In this document: positions 1 to 5,311 of the stretch, in pieces
How positions within the stretch are numbered: position 1 is the stretch's first letter
Layout: each line of letters opens with the position of its first letter
DNA from: Acidobacteriaceae bacterium
Lineage (GTDB): Bacteria; Acidobacteriota; Terriglobia; Terriglobales; Acidobacteriaceae
NCBI GenBank assembly: GCA_003162255.1
Contig: PMMJ01000472.1
Coordinates: forward strand, 35,367-41,251
DNA: 5,885 bases
Direction: 5' to 3'
The notes under the pieces: generated by a model
Seen by the model: only the letters and a program-made list of their open reading frames with translations
What the model was told of the DNA's origin: nothing
The model's database searches: none
Translations under genes and position numbers: made by a program

Positions 1-612
1 CTCCGTGCCATTGACCAGAGTGCCCCGGTAGTTGCAAGAAACCGAATCGCTCGCGGCGGGCTTCGGCCCGGTGCCGGCGTTCACAATCTTGTACTGCAAA
101 CCGCTGGGCAATGTAACGACGCCCTCTTTCTCTTTGTTGGCGGCCAGGAACGCTTCGCCTTCGGTCTTGTTAGCAGCCGCAACCTGCTGTGCTTTCTCCT
201 GCATCTGCTTGGAAACTTCGGCTTGTACCTCGTTCAACACGGCCTTCGCTTCTTCTTCCGTCAGACGAGTCTTAGCGCCGGACGTGGATTCCTTCAATCC
301 CTGGGCTACGAGATTCCAGTCCACTTCCACCGACTGCTTTTTCAGGGTGTTCCCGAGATTCGTCCCGATATTCATTCCCAGGGCGTAGCTGAACTTCTGC
401 TTTCGTGTAGTAAGCGCCGGGGCCGCAGCTGCCGTTCCCGTCTTCTTCACCGGAGCTTTCGCCGTCGTGGCCGCCTTCGGAGTTGTGGCTGCAGGAGCCG
501 CTGGAGTCGTTGCCGTCGGAGTGCTTGCTGCTGGAGTCTGCTGGGCATAGCCATCTCCGACCAGTATCATTCCGGCGGCCAATAGTAAGGCTGTAGTGAG
601 AGATCTTTGCAT
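1..612 (-). CDS. FKBP-type peptidyl-prolyl cis-trans isomerase, exported (partial, C-terminus beyond left edge)
   Basis: The first 204 residues of a periplasmic proline isomerase and folding chaperone of the FkpA/Mip type; the frame is open to base 1. Residues 1-23 are a signal peptide (hydrophobic core LTTALLLAAGMILVG, likely cleavage after GYA). Residues 24-66 are a low-complexity Ala/Thr/Pro/Lys linker. Residues 68-160 match the helical FKBP N-terminal dimerisation domain: KFSYALGMNIGTNL, then a charged helix rich in Glu, Gln and Lys. The catalytic FKBP domain opens at about 171 with GLQYKIVNAGTGPKP and reaches CNYRGTLVNGTE, the usual V-x-Y-x-G-x-L-x-x-G-T-x strand; Tyr195 should be the conserved active-site Tyr. 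The rest of the pocket is outside the window. ATG at 612 is chosen because the signal peptide follows it at once; the frame stays open upstream to another ATG at 669, which would spoil the signal. The ribosome site is weak (GGGA, 10 bases upstream). There is no lipobox Cys. The family call is firm; the exact orthologue is not. Confidence 0.93.
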   Translation of the reverse strand, partial: MQRSLTTALLLAAGMILVGDGYAQQTPAASTPTATTPAAPAATTPKAATTAKAPVKKTGTAAAAPALTTRKQKFSYALGMNIGTNLGNTLKKQSVEVDWNLVAQGLKESTSGAKTRLTEEEAKAVLNEVQAEVSKQMQEKAQQVAAANKTEGEAFLAANKEKEGVVTLPSGLQYKIVNAGTGPKPAASDSVSCNYRGTLVNGTE

Positions 613-666
613 TTCACTATTGTCCCATTGCGCCGCGTTCTGCGCCACACCGTGGCTCCGGCAGAT

Positions 667-694
667 CATGGTTATGGCGGACCATGGTTATGGC
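667..694. repeat. Two direct copies of CATGGTTATGGC
   Basis: The 12-mer CATGGTTATGGC occurs exactly at 667-678 and again at 683-694, a 16-base period with a four-base spacer. It lies in the 151-base gap between the two minus-strand genes, just upstream of the FKBP gene. It may be a paired protein-binding site in the FKBP promoter region or a small duplication; nothing decides between these. The same gap also holds a short hairpin at 707-720 (GCGGA, TTCG loop, TCCGC) about 45 bases beyond the stop of the M20 gene. That hairpin has no following T-run on either strand, so I do not call it a terminator. Confidence 0.5.
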
Positions 695-763
695 AACACT
701 TCTCCCGCGGATTCGTCCGCCGCATGAAAAACAGGAAGAGTATTCTTCGCCGCATGGAGCCGT

Positions 764-2215
764 CTACTCCGCCGTAACCCCCTTCAGGAACACGTAGTAA
801 AAATCCACGCCGCGAGCGAACGAACCGACCTCCATCCGCTCGTCTTTTCCGTGTGCGCGGATATCGTCCCGCTCGTACTGCTCGCCCGACACACAATACG
901 TCGGCATCCCCGCGGCATTCGTGTACACGCCGTCCGACGCGCCCGTGCTCATAGTCGGAAGCACGGGAATTCCCGGCCACATTTTTGCCACGACCTTGTC
1001 CAGCGGTTCAAACACTTCTTTCCGTGGAGCCGGAGGCACATAACTATGGCGGTCCGAGCCGTGCTCCATCAGCACGTTATTGTTTTCGCGGAACTGCACT
1101 TTAATCGTCGGATTCGCAATTGTCGGATCGGCCACCACTTTTTCCAGCGTCAGCCGGATTTCCTCCAGTGTGTGTCCAGGCTCGATGCGACAGTTCACGT
1201 TCGCCTGCGCCGTTTGCGGCAGCGCGTTGTTGGCATGGCCTCCGCTCAGCCGCGTCGCCACGCAGGTGGTATGCATGATCGAGTTGTCCAGCGGGTCCTT
1301 CGACAGCCGCGCTACCGCCTCCATGTCTGGGGGCGACTTTAGCATTGCCGCCAGATCCGCCGCGTGCTGCCCCGTCGACATCTTCACCTGCCGCTCGAAA
1401 TATGCGCGCGTAATGTTGTTCAGCTCGAACGGAAACTGGTAGTGCGCGATTCGCGTCAGCGCGCCAGCCAGTTCGTAGATCGCGTTCTCCGGACGCGGCA
1501 GTGAGCTGTGTCCGCCGGGATTGGTCGCCGTCAGCACGAAATCGCCATAAAGCTTTTCGGTGGCGTCCACTTCCATCATCAGCGCCTTGCCATGATCCGC
1601 CAGCACGCCGCCGCCATCGTGGTTGAGCACGAACTCGGCGTCGATCAGTTCGCGATGATTCTTGATCAGCCAGTCCACGCCATTCGATGTGCCGCCTTCC
1701 TCGTCCGCCGTCAGCGCGAGAATAATGTCGCGGCTGGGCACGTATCCTTCTTTCTTCATGCGGATCAGCGTGGCCGACATGATCGCGTCGCCATCCTTCA
1801 TGTCGCTGGAGCCCCGCCCGTAGTAATATCCGTCCTTCTCGATGAACTGAAAGGGATCGGTCGTCCAGTCCTCGCGGCGCGCTTCCACCACGTCGAGATG
1901 GCCGATCAGCAGCACCGGCTTGTGCTTGCCCGACCCATGCAGGCGCACCACCACGTTCTTCTTGCGGTCATTCGGCCCCATTACCTGGATGTCGCTGTCC
2001 GGAAACCCGGCATCCCGAAAGCGCTGCGCCATCGCTTCCGCGGCTGTGGTCACGTTGCCGACCGAGTCCGTCGTATTGATCTCGATCAGTTGTTTGAAAA
2101 TATCGAGTGCCAGCCGCCGCGTAGCTTCATCCGCGGGCGACGTTTGTTGCGCCTGCATCGAGACCACCAACACCAGACAAAAGAACAGACCTGGCCACCA
2201 TCTATTCGATCCCAC
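764..2215 (-). CDS. Exported M20-family zinc peptidase/amidohydrolase (CPS1/PM20D1-like)
   Basis: A complete 483-residue di-zinc hydrolase that should cleave peptide or N-acyl amide bonds outside the cytoplasm. Residues 1-22 form a signal peptide (LFFCLVLVVSMQAQ). The M20 ligand set is complete: H106 and catalytic D108 in GHLDVV, bridging D138 in GRGSSDMKDG, general base E172 and ligand E173 in TADEEGG, D200 in LNHDGGG, and H455 in AHGKDER. The lid/dimerisation domain covers roughly 217-370 and contains GGHSS (H236). The spacing and the C-terminal AHGKDER resemble the carboxypeptidase S/PM20D1 branch more than cytosolic DapE or ArgE. The substrate cannot be read from sequence; scavenging of peptides or acyl amino acids is inference. 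It starts with GTG, supported by an ideal ribosome site. The FKBP gene lies downstream on the same strand, but the 151-base gap argues against tight coupling. No key residue is missing. Confidence 0.93.
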   Translation of the reverse strand: MGSNRWWPGLFFCLVLVVSMQAQQTSPADEATRRLALDIFKQLIEINTTDSVGNVTTAAEAMAQRFRDAGFPDSDIQVMGPNDRKKNVVVRLHGSGKHKPVLLIGHLDVVEARREDWTTDPFQFIEKDGYYYGRGSSDMKDGDAIMSATLIRMKKEGYVPSRDIILALTADEEGGTSNGVDWLIKNHRELIDAEFVLNHDGGGVLADHGKALMMEVDATEKLYGDFVLTATNPGGHSSLPRPENAIYELAGALTRIAHYQFPFELNNITRAYFERQVKMSTGQHAADLAAMLKSPPDMEAVARLSKDPLDNSIMHTTCVATRLSGGHANNALPQTAQANVNCRIEPGHTLEEIRLTLEKVVADPTIANPTIKVQFRENNNVLMEHGSDRHSYVPPAPRKEVFEPLDKVVAKMWPGIPVLPTMSTGASDGVYTNAAGMPTYCVSGEQYERDDIRAHGKDERMEVGSFARGVDFYYVFLKGVTAE

Positions 2216-2220
2216 GTTTA

Positions 2221-2226
2221 TCCTCC
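2221..2226 (-). promoter_or_regulatory. Shine-Dalgarno GGAGGA setting the GTG start of the M20 gene
   Basis: Read on the minus strand, GGAGGA is followed by five bases (TAAAC) and then GTG at 2215. This is the best ribosome site in the window. It fixes the unusual GTG start, which also places the signal peptide exactly at the N-terminus. Confidence 0.85.
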
Positions 2227-2282
2227 AAAAAGATTTCGGTAAAAAGTCTTTCTTACGTGCTGACGCTGAACGCTAACAGATT

Positions 2283-2314
2283 CGTTCGTTAAAACCAAGC
2301 TTGCCAAGCGAACG
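2283..2314. promoter_or_regulatory. Inverted repeat in the divergent intergenic region
   Basis: CGTTCGTT at 2283-2290 pairs with AGCGAACG at 2307-2314 (eight pairs, one of them G-T). The 16-base loop contains the 8-base palindrome CAAGCTTG at 2296-2303. It sits in the 171-base region (2216-2386) between the M20 gene and the plus-strand membrane gene. It could be an operator serving one or both divergent promoters. No T-run follows, so termination is unlikely. I could not pick convincing -35/-10 pairs in this region: TTGCAA at 2332 and TTGAAC at 2340 are possible -35 boxes, but each lacks a good -10 partner. Confidence 0.3.
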
Positions 2315-2355
2315 CGGCCGGAGAATTTGAGTTGCAATGTTGAACTCCGGACGCT

Positions 2356-2383
2356 ACCTTCGCCAATGCACCTTCGCTAATAC
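2356..2383. repeat. Tandem 14-base repeat abutting the start of the membrane gene
   Basis: ACCTTCGCCAATGC at 2356-2369 is followed at once by ACCTTCGCTAATAC at 2370-2383 (12 of 14 bases identical). The second copy ends three bases before the ATG at 2387. It occupies the place where a ribosome site should be, and no purine-rich Shine-Dalgarno is visible there. Confidence 0.45.
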
Positions 2384-2386
2384 ATA

Positions 2387-3475
2387 ATGACGAGCCTGCC
2401 TGACAACCGGGTGCAAATCGCCGCCAGACTGGCGTTGCTCTTTTGCATTTTCTTCCTGATCGCCTGCGGCCTGGGTTATCCGGTCCTCAACCGATTCGAT
2501 CCGCGCCAGACGCCGGGACTCTCCGACGTAAGAACCTACGCAGCGCTCGTAACGGGAACGGCCGGCCTTAGTCCCGAAGACATGCGCTTCCGCCGCTTCC
2601 GCGTGCTTGTCCCGTGGCTTGCCCGGCCCTTCTACCGGCTCGCGCGAGGACGATTCGCGACCTGGGATCCGGTGATGTTCGGACTTCTGGTTGCCGATTC
2701 TCTGTTCGTTGCCGCAACCGCCGTTCTCATCGTCGTCCTCGGGAGCCGTTGGCTGGGCAGTTCGGTGGGGCTGGTTGGCGCTTTGCTTTACCTGCTCAAT
2801 TTTGCCGTCCCGAATCTTCGCTTGGTTGGGTTGGTGGACGCCGGCGAAGCTTTCTTCCTGCTGGCACTACTCCGGAGCCTGTCGGAGCTTGAGCTCTGGG
2901 CCTTGCCCGTGATCGCCGTGCTGGGAGCGTTAACGAAAGAATCGTTTATCCCCTTCAGCATCATGCTTACATCCACCTGGTGGTTCTCGACCCGGTCCGA
3001 TCGAAGTCTCGACAGTTCTCGAAATCACTTGCTGCCGGATGCGGCGTGCATCCTGGCCAGTTGGGTGCTAAGTGTTGCCGCCATGACCGGCCTGCAACGC
3101 TCGATCACCGGGAGGTTTGTAAGTCCGCTGCAGTTTGGTCTCGCGCTTCATCGCGGCGGAGGCGGCCACTTCGCGGTTTCGCTGCATGATCGAAATCTCT
3201 GGTACATCTTTTTGTGGCTGTTGCCCACCGCCATTCCAAACCTGAAACGCCTTCCAAACTCGTGGCTCATTCCGGTCAGCGCGACCTGCGTCATGGCATT
3301 TGTGCTGGATGCGTATTTTGGGGGAGCGCCGACGGCTGGGTCGTCTTGGGGTAGAGCGCTCTTTAGCATCGCCGGTCCGGTGCTTACCCTGTCGTCGGCG
3401 TTATTCCTACTGCGGATTTCAAGCTCGGGTCAAGAATTGTGGGTTCGCCATCCAGAGGTTGGTAAACGGCAGTAA
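2387..3475 (+). CDS. Multi-span integral membrane protein, possibly GT-C-like glycosyltransferase
   Basis: A complete 362-residue protein that I cannot assign to a named family. Hydrophobic segments are visible at about 10-32, 94-118, 124-140, 152-165, 171-187, 217-236, 270-286, 292-310 and 324-343, so roughly nine membrane spans. A polar loop at 35-90 follows the first span and contains D47 in LSDVRTYAALVTG and then RFRRFRVLVPWLARPFYRLAR. This order, an acidic residue near a Tyr and then an Arg-rich R-x-L-x-P-W-L-A-R stretch, followed by ALTKESFIPF (K183, E184) in a later span, recalls lipid-linked-sugar GT-C glycosyltransferases. The resemblance is to short motifs only. If correct, it would move a sugar from a polyprenyl carrier onto an envelope glycan or protein. 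No glycan genes lie nearby. ATG at 2387 has no clear Shine-Dalgarno, so a leaderless or weakly translated message is possible. It converges on the propeller gene with a 57-base gap. Confidence 0.8.
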   Translation: MTSLPDNRVQIAARLALLFCIFFLIACGLGYPVLNRFDPRQTPGLSDVRTYAALVTGTAGLSPEDMRFRRFRVLVPWLARPFYRLARGRFATWDPVMFGLLVADSLFVAATAVLIVVLGSRWLGSSVGLVGALLYLLNFAVPNLRLVGLVDAGEAFFLLALLRSLSELELWALPVIAVLGALTKESFIPFSIMLTSTWWFSTRSDRSLDSSRNHLLPDAACILASWVLSVAAMTGLQRSITGRFVSPLQFGLALHRGGGGHFAVSLHDRNLWYIFLWLLPTAIPNLKRLPNSWLIPVSATCVMAFVLDAYFGGAPTAGSSWGRALFSIAGPVLTLSSALFLLRISSSGQELWVRHPEVGKRQ

Positions 3476-3532
3476 GCGGCCCAGCTTTGTGCCGCCCGAA
3501 TCCGCGTCTTAGCCTCGTTCGAGCCAGTGCGC

Positions 3533-4531
3533 TTACTCCACCACCAGCACTACGAACGAATCTGGCTCAACTTTTCTCTCCTGCCGAGTGCCGGTCACGT
3601 TCGCGGTTACGGTGAACAGTTGATGCGTCTTCGCATCGAGCGCCATGGTGCGCGCTCCTTTCTGGGTCGTTACCGTCTGCGCCACGCTGAACTTGTCGCC
3701 ACCGTCTTCGCGAATCACCGTAATCGTGCCATCTCCCGCCGACGCGAACGCCAGTCCCCGATCGGCATCGAAATTGGTCGCATCGCATCCTTCTCCGATG
3801 GCGGGACTCGCCACCACTTTCCCGGTGTCCGCATCCACCACTGCCATCTTCTTATTCCCGCCGCAGCCGGCAAACAGACGCCGGTTCTTCCGGTCGATCG
3901 CAAGCCCAGTCGGCTCTTCGCAATCCGCCAGCTTCCACCGCGACTTCACCGTCAGCTTCTGCGGATCGAACGCCACCAGCTCCGACGTATCTTCAATATT
4001 CACGAACACCGTTCCCTTTTCGTCGGTGGCGGCAAATTCCGGCTTCCCACCCAGCTCGATCTTGCCCACTACCTCGCCCTTGGATGCATCCACAGCCGTC
4101 GTGTCATGACCTTTTCCGTTGAAAGTGAACACGCGCTTCGAAAAAGGATCGTACAGAATCGCGTCGGGCCCGCTGCCAACCTTAATCTTCTTCTCGACCG
4201 CCAGCGATTTTAGATCGAACGCGCTCACCGTGTCTTCGCGGCCGTTGCTGGTAAATCCGCGCCCGATTTCCGTATCCAGCGCGATTCCATGCACGCCCGC
4301 CGTTTCTGGAATCTCTCCCACCTGCTTGCCCGACTGGGTATCAATCACCATCACCCGCGTGGCGCGCGCGATGAACAAGCGATGCCCATCGCTGTCCGCG
4401 GTTAAGTAATCCCATCCGCCATCGCCGCCCAGCTTCCATGTCTTGACGACCTTGTAATCCGCGCCCGCCGCCATCACTACCAAGGTTGCCAGCAAGATCA
4501 GAGAAATCCGTCCGCCTGTTCGCATTTTCAT
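3533..4531 (-). CDS. Exported YncE/YVTN-type seven-bladed beta-propeller protein
   Basis: A complete 332-residue secreted propeller. Residues 1-23 are a signal peptide (SLILLATLVVMAAGA). After that I count seven repeats of about 40 residues, starting near 39, 79, 121, 163, 206, 248 and 292. Each has the pattern G-x-(D/A)-(I/A)-x-x-D-x-x-x-x-R-(L/V)-F-(V/T), then a variable turn, then (V/A)-x-D-x-x-(T/S)-G-K-V-V. That is enough for one closed seven-bladed propeller with nothing left over. Such proteins bind ligands or partners through the central face; some relatives are called lactonase-like, but no catalytic residues can be pointed out here and no enzyme activity is claimed. Three Cys fall in consecutive blades (C204, C223, C249), and these are the only Cys in the protein. 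ATG at 4529-4531 is preceded by AAGG with eight-base spacing; a second ATG two codons in is less well placed. It is transcribed alone, divergent from the small secreted gene. Confidence 0.88.
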   Translation of the reverse strand: MKMRTGGRISLILLATLVVMAAGADYKVVKTWKLGGDGGWDYLTADSDGHRLFIARATRVMVIDTQSGKQVGEIPETAGVHGIALDTEIGRGFTSNGREDTVSAFDLKSLAVEKKIKVGSGPDAILYDPFSKRVFTFNGKGHDTTAVDASKGEVVGKIELGGKPEFAATDEKGTVFVNIEDTSELVAFDPQKLTVKSRWKLADCEEPTGLAIDRKNRRLFAGCGGNKKMAVVDADTGKVVASPAIGEGCDATNFDADRGLAFASAGDGTITVIREDGGDKFSVAQTVTTQKGARTMALDAKTHQLFTVTANVTGTRQERKVEPDSFVVLVVE

Positions 4532-4635
4532 GGCTATTACCTTATCGCAACTTTAGCAGGAAAGTCGCCCGCCGCGCAGGCGCAACTCGCCGATCCGGCG
4601 GCCGGAGCTTGACCTGCCATTCCGTACGCCCTCCA

Positions 4636-4653
4636 CAATTGTGCAAACAATTG
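4636..4653. promoter_or_regulatory. Inverted repeat CAATTGT-GCAA-ACAATTG, operator-like
   Basis: A perfect seven-base inverted repeat with a four-base spacer; each arm also contains the palindrome CAATTG. It lies near the middle of the 272-base divergent region 4532-4803 (105 bases from the propeller gene, 150 from the small secreted gene) and is an A/T-rich island in GC-rich surroundings, as expected for a dimeric regulator site. The rest of this region holds a CGCCG-ATC-CGGCG hairpin near 4590 and a seven-pair hairpin (one G-T) at 4747-4766 in the leader of the small gene. TAAAGT, just upstream of the propeller ribosome site on the minus strand, is a possible -10 without a good -35. No ORF in the region looks real. 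Confidence 0.35.
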
Positions 4654-4790
4654 CCATTACTCCTCGAAAACGCCCGCAAGGCGCCACTTTGCACCGGCAG
4701 AGTTTGGTACCGGGCTTGCTCCTATGTAAGCTCGGAGAAGCGCACATTTGCGGCTTTGTCCGCGAATGGCCCCTCGCTATCTCTGCAATC

Positions 4791-4795
4791 GGGAG
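4791..4795 (+). promoter_or_regulatory. Shine-Dalgarno GGGAG fixing the start of the small secreted gene
   Basis: GGGAG followed by eight bases and ATG at 4804. The reading frame is open far upstream (to 4486), so a longer start could be predicted automatically. This ribosome site, and the signal peptide immediately after ATG 4804, show that the short form is the real gene. Confidence 0.75.
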
Positions 4796-4803
4796 ACCCG
4801 GCG

Positions 4804-5121
4804 ATGAAGAAGACTCTATTTATCCTCTGCCTACTTTCCACCACCGCTGCCTTTGCGCAGTATTCCGGCGGCATGTCCGCAATGAACAGTCAACCGCAGG
4901 TCTATCAAGTTCCCACCCATCCGGCACACGCAAACTATACGTCTATGGCCGGGGAACAAACTGTCCTCGCCAGCGCGAGTTACTCCTCCGCCCAGGGAGA
5001 AAGGCCGGTTTCGGATTTCCCGCAGCCAGAGGCCGTCTCTCTCGGCGCGTATGCCCGCGAAATCAGAAAGCAGCACGCTGCCCAGTTGAAAAAAGCCCGC
5101 GTCGTCTGGATAAACCAGTAG
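4804..5121 (+). CDS. Small secreted protein of unknown function (105 aa)
   Basis: Residues 1-19 are a clear signal peptide (MKKTLFILCLLSTTAAFAQ). The mature part is about 86 residues. It begins Gly/Ser/Met/Gln-rich (20-36), then has VYQVPTHPAHANYTSM (33-48), ASYSSAQGERPVSDF (58-72), and ends in a basic amphipathic helix SLGAYAREIRKQHAAQLKKARVVWINQ (79-105, cited in two parts: SLGAYAREIRKQH, AAQLKKARVVWINQ). There is no Cys in the mature part, no lipobox and no transmembrane segment. The combination of an HPAHA-like box, a Q-G-E-R-P box, and a C-terminal L-G-x-x-A-R-x-x-R-K with Lys-Lys-Ala recalls short exported proteins I associate with Acidobacteriota; this is from memory and no function is known to me. 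It is divergent from the propeller gene and upstream of a TauE-like permease on the same strand, with a 190-base gap that starts with a strong palindrome, so it is probably monocistronic. Confidence 0.8.
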   Translation: MKKTLFILCLLSTTAAFAQYSGGMSAMNSQPQVYQVPTHPAHANYTSMAGEQTVLASASYSSAQGERPVSDFPQPEAVSLGAYAREIRKQHAAQLKKARVVWINQ

Positions 5122-5125
5122 ATTT

Positions 5126-5151
5126 TGGCGCGGACAACGTTGTCCGCGCCA
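5126..5151. repeat. Perfect 26-base palindrome, REP-like
   Basis: TGGCGCGGACAAC (5126-5138) is followed immediately by its exact reverse complement GTTGTCCGCGCCA (5139-5151). The palindrome begins four bases after the TAG of the small secreted gene. As RNA it would fold into a very stable hairpin of about 11 pairs. It could protect or end the upstream transcript. However, no T-run follows on the plus strand (ACCCGCC follows) and the minus-strand exit is AAAATC, so it is not a standard intrinsic terminator. A dispersed palindromic repeat of the REP type, or a protein-binding site, is the other reading. Confidence 0.75.
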
Positions 5152-5180
5152 CCCGCCTCAACCTGGTTGCGCCCACACTT

Positions 5181-5207
5181 GCCGCCGCGAAGAATTACCG
5201 TGGCGGC
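5181..5207. other. GC-rich hairpin between small gene and permease
   Basis: GCCGCCGCG (5181-5189) pairs with CGTGGCGGC (5199-5207): nine pairs including one G-T, with a nine-base loop AAGAATTAC. There is no T-run after it on either strand. Together with the palindrome 29 bases upstream it makes a two-hairpin block after the small gene. It could be a factor-assisted stop or part of the same repeat unit. The remainder of the spacer (5208-5311) is T-rich, then A-rich, with TTGACC near 5243 as a possible -35 for the permease but no good -10 behind it. Confidence 0.4.
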
Positions 5208-5279
5208 TGAGCATCATCCGCTTCTTCCTCTGTATATCGATTTTGACCCTCACCAGCGTTCTTCTGCCATGCCGTTAAG

Positions 5280-5306
5280 AAGAGAAATGTTAACCTTAAG
5301 AGAAAT
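5280..5306 (+). repeat. Duplicated AAGAGAAAT in the permease leader
   Basis: AAGAGAAAT occurs exactly at 5280-5288 and 5298-5306, 18 bases apart. The second copy supplies the only candidate ribosome site for the permease: AAGAGA, eight bases before ATG 5312. The first copy sits next to an out-of-frame ATG at 5287, which may act as a decoy start. Confidence 0.4.
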
Positions 5307-5311
5307 TGAAA

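Noticed and set aside
32..585. Two overlapping plus-strand frames at the left edge
   Set aside because: Both are shadows of the minus-strand FKBP gene, which has a signal peptide, a dimerisation domain and the FKBP strand motif.
707..720. GCGGA-TTCG-TCCGC hairpin as terminator of the M20 gene
   Set aside because: The stem has five pairs and the minus-strand sequence after it is GGGAGAAG, with no T-run.
1508..2242. A 244-codon open frame on the plus strand, antisense to the M20 gene
   Set aside because: Its translation is rich in Arg, His and Ala with no domain or signal, as expected from the opposite strand of a GC-rich gene; the minus-strand gene has every M20 ligand.
3476..3495. GCGGC ... 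GCCGC hairpin directly after the membrane gene as a terminator in the convergent gap
   Set aside because: The stem is only five pairs with a ten-base loop and no T-run follows, so there is too little support.
3527..4213. A 228-codon plus-strand frame over the propeller gene
   Set aside because: It is His/Arg-rich and patternless, while the minus strand shows seven regular propeller repeats and a signal peptide.
4486..4803. Upstream extension of the small secreted gene to an ATG at 4486
   Set aside because: The extension would bury the signal peptide, overlaps the start of the divergent propeller gene, and ignores the good ribosome site before ATG 4804.
4532..4803. Possible riboswitch or small RNA in the leader of the small secreted gene
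   Set aside because: The short hairpins do not match any riboswitch consensus I know, and the region could simply be a divergent promoter.
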